Below are positions 46,301 through 63,879 of a DNA stretch of 64,000 nt, piece after piece. Below the pieces are notes generated by a model that saw only the letters and a program-made list of their open reading frames with translations, was not told the DNA's origin and did not search any database. Origin of the DNA: Maniola hyperantus (taxonomy: Eukaryota > Arthropoda > Insecta > Lepidoptera > Nymphalidae); assembly GCF_902806685.2 (NCBI RefSeq), contig NC_048543.1, positions 9,582,106 through 9,646,105 on the forward strand, written 5' to 3'. A program made the translations under genes and the position numbers. Position 1 is the first letter of the stretch; the number at the start of each line of letters is the position of its first letter.

Positions 46301-48613
46301 ATAATAATCTATGTATCAACATTAATAAAACTAATTTTATTCAGTTTAGACATTATAATAAACGACATGTAAATCTTAATGTTAACTATAAAGGCCATAA
46401 AATTAATGAAACAACAAATTGTAGATTTTTAGGAATAGAAATTGATCAAAACTGCTCATGGAAATATCAGATAAATAATGTGTGTAATAGACTAAATAGA
46501 TTTGTGTACGTATTACGTCGACTAGTAAAGACTGCTAGTTTGAATACTGCTCTCACAGCATACCATGGTTACGTGTCATCAGTACTCCGTTATGGCCTGA
46601 TTATATGGGGAAATTCAACAGATTTTAATAAGGCATTCATAGTTCAGAAAAAATGTCTACGAGCTATTCTTAACATGCCTCCTTATGAATCATGTAAGCC
46701 TGTCTTTCAAAAACATGGAATATTGCCACTTCCATGTATGTACATTTTAGAAATTGCAAAGTTTGTCAAAACGAACTTTCATTATTTCAAAACTCTGCAT
46801 GATAATGTTGGAAAAAGAGGATTGAGAAATCAAGATAAATTAGTGTCTGATAGGATCTCCAAAACATCATTATACCAAAAAAATTGTTACTCTATGTGCA
46901 TAAAAATCTTTAACAAATTGCCGATGGAGATTAAAATGCTTCCATTTAAACAATTCTGTCATAAATTAAAAAAATGGTTGCAAGAAAAAAATTTTTATAC
47001 AGTGGATGACTTCGTACGACATATTAAGGCTTAATTTCGAGATTTGATTAAGTAATTAATTTCATCAATGTAATTAATTTATTATTATGTTAATATTAAC
47101 ATGCACTTAAATAAGACTATTTTAGGTTTTCTCTGACATCATATTTTAAATTTATTTTTTATTTTTTAGTACCTATGTTAATAGTAACTAAATGTGTAAC
47201 TGACACTATTGTAAAATTGCGCGCCATTGATGGCAGATTGTAATTGGACTTTAATATTTTTAAGACCCTATGTACATACAATTTTGCAATTAATAAACTT
47301 ATCTTATCTACTTTTAATCCCGGAAAATCAAAGCTTTTGACAAATGTAAATCCACGCGGACGAAGTCGTGGACATCAGCTAGTTATCTATATATATATGT
47401 ATAAAAGGAAAAGGTGACTGATTGACTGACTGACTGACTAACTGATCTATCAACGCACAGCTCAAACTACTAGACGGATTGAGCTGAAATTTGGCATGCA
47501 GATAGCTATTATGCGTAGACATCCGCTAAGAAAAGATTTTTCATAATTCAACCCCTAAAGAGGTCAAATAGGGGTTTGAAATTTGTGTAGGTAGTCCACG
47601 TGAACGAAGTCGCGAGCATAAGCTAATAATTTATATACCTACCTATAATACAATTTGAGATGAACTCGCACAAGATAGTCTTTTGTTATGTTCTAGGACC
47701 CTGAGAAAGAAATCAAAAGAATAATGACCACTATTGGATTCACCAGCGTCGAAGTAAAATGCACACAGAAGTCGTTTATCTACACCAGCGTAGAGGCTCT
47801 CAAAAGTAAGTACTTAATCAATATTTATTGCTTTATTTCTGTTATTTTGTGTTTTTAATTTCACGGATATGAACACAAAACTATCATAAAACGGAGACGG
47901 AGTTAAGACTGCAGATTTTTTCTTTTAATGGATGTTGTAATAATTAAAACTGATTCGTCCACGTGGATTTAGGTTTTTACATCCCGTGGGAAATCTTTGA
48001 TTTTTTTCAGACTGTAACAAATAGATGATACCAGCGACTTCATCCACGTGGATAATTGAGTTATTTAAGAAACCCGTGGGAACTCTGATTTTTCCGAGAT
48101 AAAAAACCTAAATCCATCCTCAGGATGCAAGCTTTTTCTGTGCCTTTCGTCAAAATCAATTAGACGGATGAGTCGTGAAAAACTAGCACACAGATAAATA
48201 CACTTTTGCATTTATAATATTAATAGAATATGTGGATCGTGCCATCTCCACCTACTACGAAAATAGCAAAACTACGACGTTCACTTATTAAAAATAATTC
48301 AAATATCTTAGGCCGAAGGTAGTTGAAAACATTAGCAACAAAAAAATTACAATTTTTTTGTTATTTCTGTTATGTTATTTTTATTAACTACCTACTCGCT
48401 TTATACAAAGTAAAAGCAATTATTATAATATTCCCAGAGGCTGTTAACGCAGTTAATCCGTTCAGAATGCCAGCAGAATTGCAAGAAGATTTTTTGGAGG
48501 ACTACGTAAAAATTGTACGAGACATGCAGCTTATCGATCACGTTAACAATAATATCAACCATGTGAATATAAGAACTAATTACAATCTTCTCATTGTCTT
48601 CGGCAAAAAGTAA
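43363..48613 (+). CDS. JHAMT: Juvenile hormone acid methyltransferase, four exons
   Basis: Class I SAM-dependent methyltransferase that methylates farnesoic or juvenile hormone acid, the late step of juvenile hormone synthesis in the corpora allata cytosol. Exons 43363-43724, 45141-45312, 47697-47805 and 48438-48613 join in frame (phases 2, 0, 1; all GT-AG) to give 272 residues, normal for the family. Residues 38-46 (IIDIGCGDG) are SAM motif I, D68 in VGCDIS is the acidic residue expected to bind the ribose, and LDIEG follows at 91-95. Gln14 and Trp116 correspond to the substrate-carboxyl pair known in insect JHAMT. The start has a good insect context (aaacaaaaATG). Intron 1 holds family A and B repeats; intron 2 holds family C, a LINE fragment and family A. 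It could be one of several tandem JHAMT paralogues; substrate preference cannot be read here. Confidence 0.9.
43757..43930 (+). repeat. Family B copy in JHAMT intron 1
   Basis: 'gctgtccgcgtggattcatt', 'cgggataaaaagtctcctag' and a (caga)n tail. Confidence 0.65.
44159..44392 (+). repeat. Family B copy in JHAMT intron 1
   Basis: Clean start 'ctagctgatgcccgcggctt', then 'tccgggataaaaagt', a caaacc-type run and 'cgcatttataataagggtac'. Confidence 0.75.
44598..44762 (-). repeat. Family A fragment in JHAMT intron 1
   Basis: Diverged reverse copy ('acttcatctgtatggactac', 'ttttagctatgtctacgtca'). Confidence 0.6.
45900..46115 (-). repeat. Family C repeat in JHAMT intron 2
   Basis: Reverse copy: 'aatgaatcactaaatgtgtt', 'gagaacagctgaaccgattt', ending 'gccgcggttcagctag'. 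Confidence 0.7.
46135..47383 (-). repeat. Family B copy split by a LINE insertion
   Basis: 46135-46246 and about 47307-47383 are the two halves of one reverse family B copy. The break lies in the cataggctact / ttatcccggaaaatc stretch. ctact is found on both sides and may be the target duplication. Confidence 0.65.
46288..47306 (+). mobile_element. 5'-truncated LINE with RT C-terminal frame
   Basis: An uninterrupted frame of 248 codons runs from 46288 to a stop at 47034, then a 3' untranslated region to about 47306. The protein has FLGIEID, a YHGYVSSVLRYGLIIWGN block, QKKCLRAI, and PYESCKPVFQKHGILPLPCMY. These mark the thumb and C-terminal part of reverse transcriptase in CR1/Jockey-type LINEs. 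The catalytic core with the YADD box and the endonuclease are missing. It has no stop or frameshift, so it is a young insertion. It is in JHAMT intron 2, same strand. Confidence 0.8.
47384..47626 (+). repeat. Family A copy in JHAMT intron 2
   Basis: It has a GACT run and ends 'gtcgcgagcataagctaa', 70 bp before JHAMT exon 3. Confidence 0.75.
47955..48232 (+). repeat. Two family B fragments in JHAMT intron 3
   Basis: 'cgtccacgtggatttaggtt' and 'cttcatccacgtggataatt' start two overlapping partial copies, ending 'tttgcatttataatattaat'. Confidence 0.65.
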
Positions 48614-48625
48614 TATTGTCTTAAT

Positions 48626-48667
48626 ACACAGACATATATTGTACTTTACAATATAATATGTCTGTGT
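48626..48667 (+). other. Hairpin in JHAMT 3' untranslated region
   Basis: Arms acacagacatatattgta and tacaatataatatgtctgtg (plus t) pair almost completely around a very short loop. They begin 13 nt after the JHAMT stop. It would fold in the mRNA. The first aataaa downstream is at 49163-49168, so the hairpin should be inside the transcript. A small foldback insertion is the alternative. Confidence 0.65.
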
Positions 48668-48865
48668 CTTAATATGACGCTTGCTAACGTAGCAGGGAAG
48701 CCAGATACAGAATACCTTTCTCTTTTTCTTTCTCTTTCTAAGGAAAATGTCTCTGGGCTCTGGCCTAGATTGAATCAAAAATCCCAACATCTTTTTAAAA
48801 CGACAAACTGAAGTCAACAATTGCAAGTTTTATAGCACTATATCATACAGCATAGCCCTAAGCAT

Positions 48866-48936
48866 AGCATCAGCCCTTGAATGCAATCTCACCTGGTGGT
48901 AAGTGATGATTCAATCTAAGCTGGAAGCGGGTACTT
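48866..48936 (-). repeat. Family D SINE fragment
   Basis: 'gcccttgaatgcaatctcac' and 'ggtaagtgatgattcaatct'; probably within the JHAMT 3' untranslated region or just after it. Confidence 0.6.
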
Positions 48937-50051
48937 AGGTGAATGTATATTTTTACTCGTATGTTGTAATATTGAAAATAGCACCAGTTAATGTGTGTTA
49001 TCATCTACATTCGGCCAAACTTGCATTATTAGCAAACCTCATATTTCTATTTAAATTAAAACACCTGCAAGTACAACATTAAGTGATTTGTAAGTTTTAA
49101 ATTAAAAGTAAGTAATTAATATGAATACTTACTTCGTATTGTCTTTATGATTAAGTACACAGAATAAAATTTTGCAACTTAGATTACATCTATTAAAAAA
49201 ACCCCTTTTTCCCGACAGCACTAGAAGGTCGTAGTGCTTTTTACGTGTGTGTGGTATGTAAAAATTTGTCAATTTTTAATGCCTGATCGATCTCGCACTT
49301 GGCCGGTTTTTTCGCCATTTGGCTACGGAACTAGGGTTCCTTTTTAGGAAAAGGAGTGTATTTTTACGGACTCGGATCGGATGAGTGCGTGATCGCTGTG
49401 ACACTGGGTATCACAAAAAAGCAATATGACGGACGCTAGCCACCGAAAACAAAATATTTTCTGGTGCAGCCTGTAGCCTTAACTGGTAAATAAGGCTGAT
49501 ATATTTTGGTGGATAGATTTGTTTTTTAGTTTAGAAAAAAGTGGTTTTAGGAAAAATCCTAAGCTGGAGTAATAAGGGTCTCAAAATAATAATAAATATA
49601 TTTATACTCAAATTTTAATAGAAATAGCGGTATTGTAAATATTGCAACTAATAAATAAAGAATTAAACACTGTAATAATCTATATCACAGACATATCTAC
49701 ATTTATTCTATTGAAGCAGTGCGTTTTCATTAATAATTTTTATAAAAAACGTAAGTAAAGTATATTATAGTTTTCACTTGAAAATTGATTCCGATTGAGG
49801 TATTTATTTGAGTAAAAAATTAAGTAGGTAAATGAATAATTTTTTTATAGGACATAATATATAGAACCTACCTATTGAATAAAATAAATCTAAAATATTT
49901 ATTTATTTGTATCTAGTGTTTAGTTATTCTTAGCTTAGACTTTAAGAAACTTGTTATAAAACTAAAAAGAATTATTGTGTTGTTTCATAATTTTTATATT
50001 TATTTGTAAGTATATCTACCCTACTCTTTTTATGTTCAACTACTATTCTCT
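48937..50051. other. Intergenic sequence
   Basis: AT-rich. A possible JHAMT poly(A) signal aataaa is at 49163-49168. A reverse family H scrap is at 49285-49345. No gene. Confidence 0.4.
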
Positions 50052-50175
50052 CTCAATTTCGTTCGCATGGATTTAGGTTACCAAAAATTCCCGTTGGAAT
50101 GTATGAAAGATGACAATTCTTTCTTCATACAAAATCCGAAATTAGACCCAGCTTGAACAGAATGTTGTTAGGTCA
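50052..50175 (+). repeat. Family B fragment
   Basis: 'tttcgttcgcatggatttag' and 'attcccgttggaatgtatga'; degraded. Confidence 0.5.
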
Positions 50176-50619
50176 GTCAGTCAGATTCTCTAAGTAGTAG
50201 TAGATATATAGAAATGCAAACTATTACACAATTATAAAATTTATTTACAATATACAAATATTTGTTTTATTGAGATAATAGGTATATTATGTAATAGTAG
50301 TGTTAGTAATAATAAGACCAAGTGCTTACTGACGAGTTTTTAGCAGCTAAATATCATTAATCATTATCATGTCAATGTAAACTGTAGGTTTTTCCACTGA
50401 AATATATTATATACCTAACTAACTTCCTCAATTTCTTGCACGAGTGATTACTCCATGATTGTAGATACATACACAGTGGTAGGTGACGGGCAAGTGGCTT
50501 GCCGCCGAAGGTAAATTCTGAAGCTAGTGGACACTTAACTAAAGTTTTAACTAGGACTAGCAAAAGTTTCAACTGTAAGACAAAACAATTGATGTTACAA
50601 ATAAAATTTTTAGTAAGAT

Positions 50620-50734
50620 TTTAGTAAATAGCAATGTTTCCTTTCTTTGAAATAACTCTCTTCAAAAATGAATAACGTTCCAAAATATATTAGGTATATA
50701 AATAAAATTTCAAAATTGGACAGAATTATGTTCC
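50620..50734 (-). pseudogene. Decayed duplicate of the terminal exon of the secreted gene
   Basis: On -, an intact acceptor (ggtttcag) is followed by sequence aligning to the real last exon at 51062-51223. Shared stretches include 'ttatttcaaagaaaggaaac', which encodes the ISKKGN segment, and the start ggaacat against ggcacat. In-frame stops and indels break it. It lies 489 bp further downstream in the same orientation, so it looks like a local exon duplication that was not kept. Confidence 0.75.
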
Positions 50735-50976
50735 CTGAAACCGTTACATTTTTTTTATTTGAATTGCTTCTTGCTGCTGCTTGCTGTTTATTCGACTCTG
50801 AATCAAAAAATGAAGAGCTAAAAATTCAAGCCTAAAAATTATTTTTAATGAAATTTATCAAGATATAATGTATGGAGAATAATATTTAAAAATAAACTAA
50901 ATCTGGAACATACTAACTAAGCTAACTAAGCTCTCAATGAAAAGAGAAATAAGTTGCGTTTGTTTTTCTTTAAGTC

Positions 50977-50982
50977 TTTATT
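50977..50982 (-). terminator. Poly(A) signal of the secreted gene
   Basis: aataaa on - lies 80 nt after the stop codon at 51062-51064. It is the nearest consensus signal and would leave the decayed exon outside the transcript. Confidence 0.5.
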
Positions 50983-51061
50983 TAAGTTGCTTTGAGCAAA
51001 GTGAAAAGGTACTTCCAGTTTAAATGAAGTGATTGTTCTAATTATTTTACAATTAATTTTT

Positions 51062-54000
51062 TTAACCAGATTTCTTTGTAAAAACTATACCAATAACTAT
51101 ACAAATGAGGTTTCCTTTCTTTGAAATTGCTGTCACCTTCAAAAAGTATTTACCATAGAAGAAGGATGTACCAAAAAACGCAGTTTGAATTTCTTCAAAA
51201 TTCAAAATCTGGGAATATGTGCCCTGAAACCGTAAAAATCTATAAATAAAAGAAAATTGTAATATATTATCACAGAATATTATAATAATATGTCGATGAA
51301 CTTGTCAAAATATTAAATAATTTTAAATGCATATCAAAAGTTGCGTAACCGGTAGGAATCGAACCTGCATCTTCTGGGTTCGCGCCCGGTGCTTTGACCA
51401 CTCGGCCACGGTCTCGCTTACTGCCAGTGACGAAATTGGTGATATGTATGTTAACTCAGTACTGAAACGACTGTTTAATGCAATCTAGTAGCGACACTTT
51501 GCAGTTATCAAAATATGGCTTTTTCTGACAAATAAAAAAAAAATCTACAAGCTGTCTACATCTATTTAGCAACCAAAGAACTTCCATGTACTACTACGTT
51601 TAGCAACATCATAGAGATAGTATTCATCCAAGGGGCACACGATTATTTTGTATGTAACTGACAGACGTCAAAAACGCAATCTCTCGCTGGCTCTATAATA
51701 TTTGTAGACTGTAGTTGATGATTAGTTATATTATATACCTAATAGCAAGGTACTTACCTTATTTACAATACAGGTGGGTGCTTTTAAAACATTCTTTATC
51801 AAAGTAGCAAAAGCAAAATGCTTGCATGGATCATTTAACTTATAGGTCCAAAGCACATTACCGATTTTTTCGTCTTTTGATGAATATACCACAATTTTCA
51901 CCTGTAATTGTTAAGTTAAATTAAAAAAGTACTTTAAAAAAATTGATTTCATCATGACAATTTAATAATTAATCATATAAATTACTTAGCTCAGGTATCA
52001 GTAACAAAAAATATAAACCTCCAAGTTATTTTATAAAAAAAATATAGCTGTTCGTGCTGATTCACTGACTGACTCACTCATTGCTCGCCTCTCTTGAACA
52101 TTTTTGTATGAAAAAAATTTTTTTCACTGATGGTTTCGTATAGAGGACAAAAATTCATTCGGAGGAAAAATACGGAGAGAGCTGATGATTGAGGATTTCG
52201 GAGACGGGTGAAGAGCACGCTTAAGGTATTGAAGATAGGTAGGGGGTGCTCGAGCAAATGTCATCCAATTGGCAGTGAGCTGAAAAAAAATTCAAAATGG
52301 CGAAAAAAAGATGGCCGCCTTACAAATTTCGTCGGTGTCCATCTCGGAGAGTATAAAAGATGGAAGAGTGGTTTCTTAGCAAAAGATGATCAGGATCCGA
52401 AGGTCTACTCGATGAATACAAAAAAATTCAAGATGGCGGAATTTATTTTTCCATACAAAATAAATGGTCTATGGACGGGACGACCAAACTATAAAAAAAA
52501 TCTTATACAAGACAAGGTCTGCGTTTTGTAAAAGCAACGCTGCATGCTCGCGGACCACTCTAGTGGTCCGCGCACCCACGCACCCTACTAGTTTTATAAT
52601 AAAATGTATACTGACCTCATCTATATGAGTCGGAACGAGAAATGTTAAATTGAATTGACCGTAAAATTTAAATCCTTCAGAACGCAAACTAATTGTGTTT
52701 CTAGTCAAATTCTTGGACCTGGGTCCCAAGCAGAAATCAAATCTCGTATAGTTCAAATTATACGGTCCCTGCAACATAAAGATAAAGTATAAGTATTTTA
52801 TAATATTCCCTATTAATACAATTGAAAAGGTTAAGAGAAATAATTATTTGACCTCTGATGCTGATACTCAAAACTGGAAATATTTATTATGAAGAAAGTA
52901 ACCAACAGGGTTTTGGACCGTAAAATGATGTGATTTTTTTGTGTAGCGGTAGTTTATGGTATAGATAGTTCAATCCATGATGACACGCCCCACTATTTGT
53001 CCCAATCGGTTACAATGCTAATGTGCTATGTACCTACTGTTAGATTGTGAGTTCTATCGTAAGTCGTAATGCACCGATCAGCGATGTGGGCACTTGCACA
53101 AGAACATAAATTGGACAAAGATCACTCCCCGCACCTGTGGTTTCCTCGCTGTTGTGTTTCTTGTTTAATTAAACTCTTTATAATATTTAAGTATCTCGGT
53201 TGTTAAGAAAAATGTAATAAGAAAATTTAAAATAAACTACTTAAATATTATAAAGAGTTTAATTAAACAAGAAACACAACATGGCGCAGCCGAAAAAACA
53301 AGATTCATAATATTTTTTCCCGAAAACGATATAAAACTGAAAAGTGCTGAAAAGTTTTTAGGTACGTGCACGCGACAACATGGCTGACTTGGAAAATTTT
53401 GTAAGAATCCCAGAAAGACTACGAATAGACTATTCAGGTAACGTAGCTAACAATTGGAAGAAGTTTTATCGGGAATTTAAGATATACTTTACTGCATCAG
53501 GATACTCGAAAAAGTCTGATGAAATCAAAAAAGCAATATTGCTAAACGTAGCCGGCGAAGACGCCATTGAATTGGCCGAAACATTCAAATTACCGGAGAA
53601 ATGTACATTTGATGATTTGATTCACGCCTTTAAAAACTATTTTGAACCTAAACGTAATGTTGTAGTAGAAAGGTACATTTTCAATTCTCGTAATCGGCAA
53701 ACGGATGAAACGTTTGATCAATATCTTACTTTTACTACACTCGCACAAAAAATATAGTGGAGCGCGTCTTCGAGGATTGAACAAGATAGTATAGATATAC
53801 CAGAAATCATTACTTATTAAAGAGTATAATTAATAAATAAAAATCATGATTTTTTAAATTATTCTCTTTAATAATGAATTCGGCTAATGAAATCGGCAAA
53901 AAAATCACATTTTATTACTACAGTCCAAGATCCTATTGTGGTAAAAAGGTAAACCCAGAGAAGAAACCTGTACTTACGTAATGATTGGGATCCTGGATAC

Positions 54001-54073
54001 CTAGATCTATCATATTGTTAATAACTGTGGAAAATGAAACAAATAAAACTATGCTGCGAATGAAGGCGTACAT
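51062..54073 (-). CDS. Secreted DUF1091/MD-2-like small protein, four exons
   Basis: Exons on - are 53978-54073, 52616-52768, 51758-51901 and 51062-51223. All introns are phase 0 with gtaagt, gtcagt and gtaagt donors, giving 184 residues. Residues 1-20 (MYAFIRSIVLFVSFSTVINN) form a signal peptide. The mature part has four cysteines, C45, C109, C127 and C172, enough for two disulphides, and three N-glycosylation sequons (N38, N52, N72). A KLNDPC motif, a CxxxKGTY step at the exon 3-4 junction and an FFYGKYFLKV strand near the end resemble insect DUF1091 and MD-2-like lipid-binding proteins; this is similarity of pattern only. Function unknown; perhaps extracellular lipid or ligand binding. Only exon 2 yields a long simple open frame. 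Introns hold a gag fragment, a tRNA-like piece and a repeat. Confidence 0.75.
51345..51415 (-). pseudogene. tRNA-like sequence
   Basis: On -, gagaccg pairs with cggttac at five or six of seven positions as an acceptor stem. 'tggccgagtggtcaaagc' looks like a D arm and 'gcaggttcgattcctac' a T arm with one mismatch. The anticodon arm does not form a regular 5-bp stem with a 7-nt loop. It is probably a tRNA pseudogene or SINE head in intron 3 of the secreted gene. Confidence 0.5.
52130..52600 (+). repeat. Unclassified repeat with terminal palindrome
   Basis: Contains 'aaaatggcgaaaaaaagatg' and related atggcgg blocks, and ends in a perfect palindrome at 52549-52572 around 'gcggaccactctagtggtcc'. 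The style matches lepidopteran repeats I have seen, but I cannot name the class. It lies in intron 2 of the secreted gene. The 107-codon + frame is not a gene. Confidence 0.45.
53150..53760 (+). mobile_element. LTR-retrotransposon fragment: inverted LTR ends, primer site, gag start
   Basis: 53238-53281 is an LTR end (finishing acaaca) followed at once by a primer-binding-type tggcgcagccg at 53282, a leader, and a gag frame 53380-53757. That frame opens ADLENFVRIPERLRIDY with a GNVANNWKKFYREFKIYFTA segment typical of Ty3/gypsy-type gag N-termini, and stops after 125 codons. 53150-53193 is an exact 44-base inverted copy of the LTR end. Everything else of the element is missing. It sits antisense in intron 1 of the secreted gene. 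Confidence 0.75.
53806..53882. repeat. AT-rich hairpin after the gag fragment
   Basis: 'attacttattaaagagtata' and 'ttattctctttaataatgaa' pair with few mismatches across a spacer of about 25 bases. It may be a separate foldback element. Confidence 0.55.
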
Positions 54074-54974
54074 GATTTACCTATAATGTCCAACCGATTA
54101 GTAAACTACATCATCATGAGGTATACCTACTTATTACTAAATATTACAGTTCCACTAATGGATTTTTAAACATTTTGAATGTTTATTGCTTTAGTTTGAT
54201 CAAATCAGCACTCTGAAATCAGTATCTCATTTCTAGGGTTGACAGTTGATATAGGTAGTATTTTCGCTTTACCTGAAACCTAAATAATAAATATTTCAGT
54301 CCGCAGTAATCTAATATAATATTTTGTGCTAGATTCTTAATGGAGACCTACCTATCTACGCTATGGAGCAAAACTGCCTGCAAATCCCAAGTTTTTAGTG
54401 CTTTGAGCTATACGTTGATATGTCAGTCAGTCAGTCAGTCAGTTTCTCCTTTCAAGTACTAATATTATGGAGGTATTTGCATAGATTTGCTAGTGATGGA
54501 AGCGCTAGTAATACCAATTCTTTGGTAATACTACTTTATTGAGGGGAATAATGTGAACAGTGGGATACCAGAAAGTACAGTGCAGTACAGTAGAGATAGC
54601 AGATTTGGAGAGCATTGTCTCTGTCGTTGAGACCGACAAAACGTCATATAGGTATGAATGACAGAGACAACGCTTCACGGTCTACAAAGCCGAAATGTTA
54701 TTCCAATGGCCGATGTACAACGTACATTACCTACTTTCTACCACGTACTGAATCTACTACTACTGAATACTTTATGAGTGAAGAGTGAGTTCTGACATGA
54801 ACACGAATATTTTTAACTTGAACCAGTAAGTCTTGTAAGTGATTGATTGTGGGCATTGTAGGCTTTTATTGCAGGCTATTTTTGAAGATATACAGACATT
54901 TTTCGGAAAAAATTAACCAAACTTCGCCGTAAAAAATGTAAAAAAATTGACATTTAAGTCTTTCGAAATATCAA

Positions 54975-55150
54975 GGACGTAACGCGTAAAATTTAACTCC
55001 TCACGCGCCATTTTAATTTTTTGTGTCAAATTTCATGTCAAAAATACGATTTTAGTCCCTATTTCGTGCCTATTTCAAAGGTGAGCCGTACTTTTGACAT
55101 GACGGTTAACCCATAGAGTTAAAGTGGCGCGTGAGGAGTCATTTTGTACG
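54975..55150. mobile_element. Foldback MITE (ctcctcacgcgccattttaa family)
   Basis: 'actcctcacgcgccatttta' on the left and 'taaagtggcgcgtgaggagt' on the right are inverted ends. Inner 'tttcatgtcaaaaatacg' and 'cgtacttttgacatgac' also pair. Related ends are at 11480-11575 and 63128-63220. Confidence 0.75.
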
Positions 55151-55482
55151 GACTATGCTACTCTCTAACGAGAGCAAAATATGGTACAAATAATAAAAAC
55201 ACTCAAGCTGAAATAATAATAAAGCAATACAGAAATAAGAGTGCCTAAACTAGTTAAAAATTAATAGGCGCAACTGCATCCAAAATCGAATATCTAAATT
55301 TCAACAAAACATAACACCAACATTAAACTAACTATAAAAAAATATTCAACAAAATGAAAACAAAGGTTTAGTATTATATCATCCTCGTATTTTGGACGAA
55401 TCGTATCTATGTACCTACTTTATTAATAACACTTTCCGTTTAGTAAAGTTTGTAAAATAACTTAGCCTTAGGTATTTTTTAC

Positions 55483-55704
55483 TTTACGGCCGCACATTCA
55501 TCCGCGTGGACTACACAAATTTCAAACCCCTATTATATTCAACCCCTAAGGTACGCTTAGGGGTTGAATTTTCTAAAATCCTTTCGAGGTCGGATGTCTA
55601 CGTCATATTAATAGCCATTTGCATTCCCAGTTCGACCCGTTCAGTAGTTTAATCTTTGCTTTGATAGATCAGTCAGATATTCCTTTTCTATATTTAAGAT
55701 TAAA
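55483..55704 (-). repeat. Family A retroposon tail, upstream of CFAP70
   Basis: 'gccgcacattcatccgcgtg', 'ggactacacaaatttcaaac', with an internal duplication of the aacccctaag block. It ends about 100 bp before the CFAP70 start codon. Confidence 0.7.
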
Positions 55705-55802
55705 CGACCAAAAGAAGAAAACGTGCCGTTTAGGGTAACACGCACGTATTAATAAAATATACATAATTATTATATTTATAGAATCGTTCAGAAGTATCGC
55801 TT

Positions 55803-63753
<7,951 letters not shown>

Positions 63754-63879
63754 GTTATTATCTTAGTATTTCATTTTTCTCGCACTTATGAATTAATTAT
63801 TGCAGATTTTATTATTAAATTCTATTAAATACTCTACTCGTGGCTTGTTGTACTTTATACCTATAGACTATAGTATCTA

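Larger units (their letters stand above)
54074..55802. promoter_or_regulatory. Head-to-head intergenic region with repeats
   Basis: The start codons of the secreted gene (-) and CFAP70 (+) face away from each other across this 1.7-kb gap, so both promoters should lie here unless further 5' exons exist. It holds a degraded family A piece (54330-54455), a small inverted repeat (54603-54686), a MITE (54975-55150) and another family A copy (55483-55704). No obvious TATA box was picked out. Confidence 0.45.

Noticed and set aside
50372..50572. Minus-strand open frame with a possible acceptor before KCPLASEF, first considered as the last exon of the secreted gene
   Set aside because: The exon at 51062-51223 has a better acceptor, correct phase, a fitting cysteine and strand pattern, and a poly(A) signal soon after. 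This frame lies beyond that signal.
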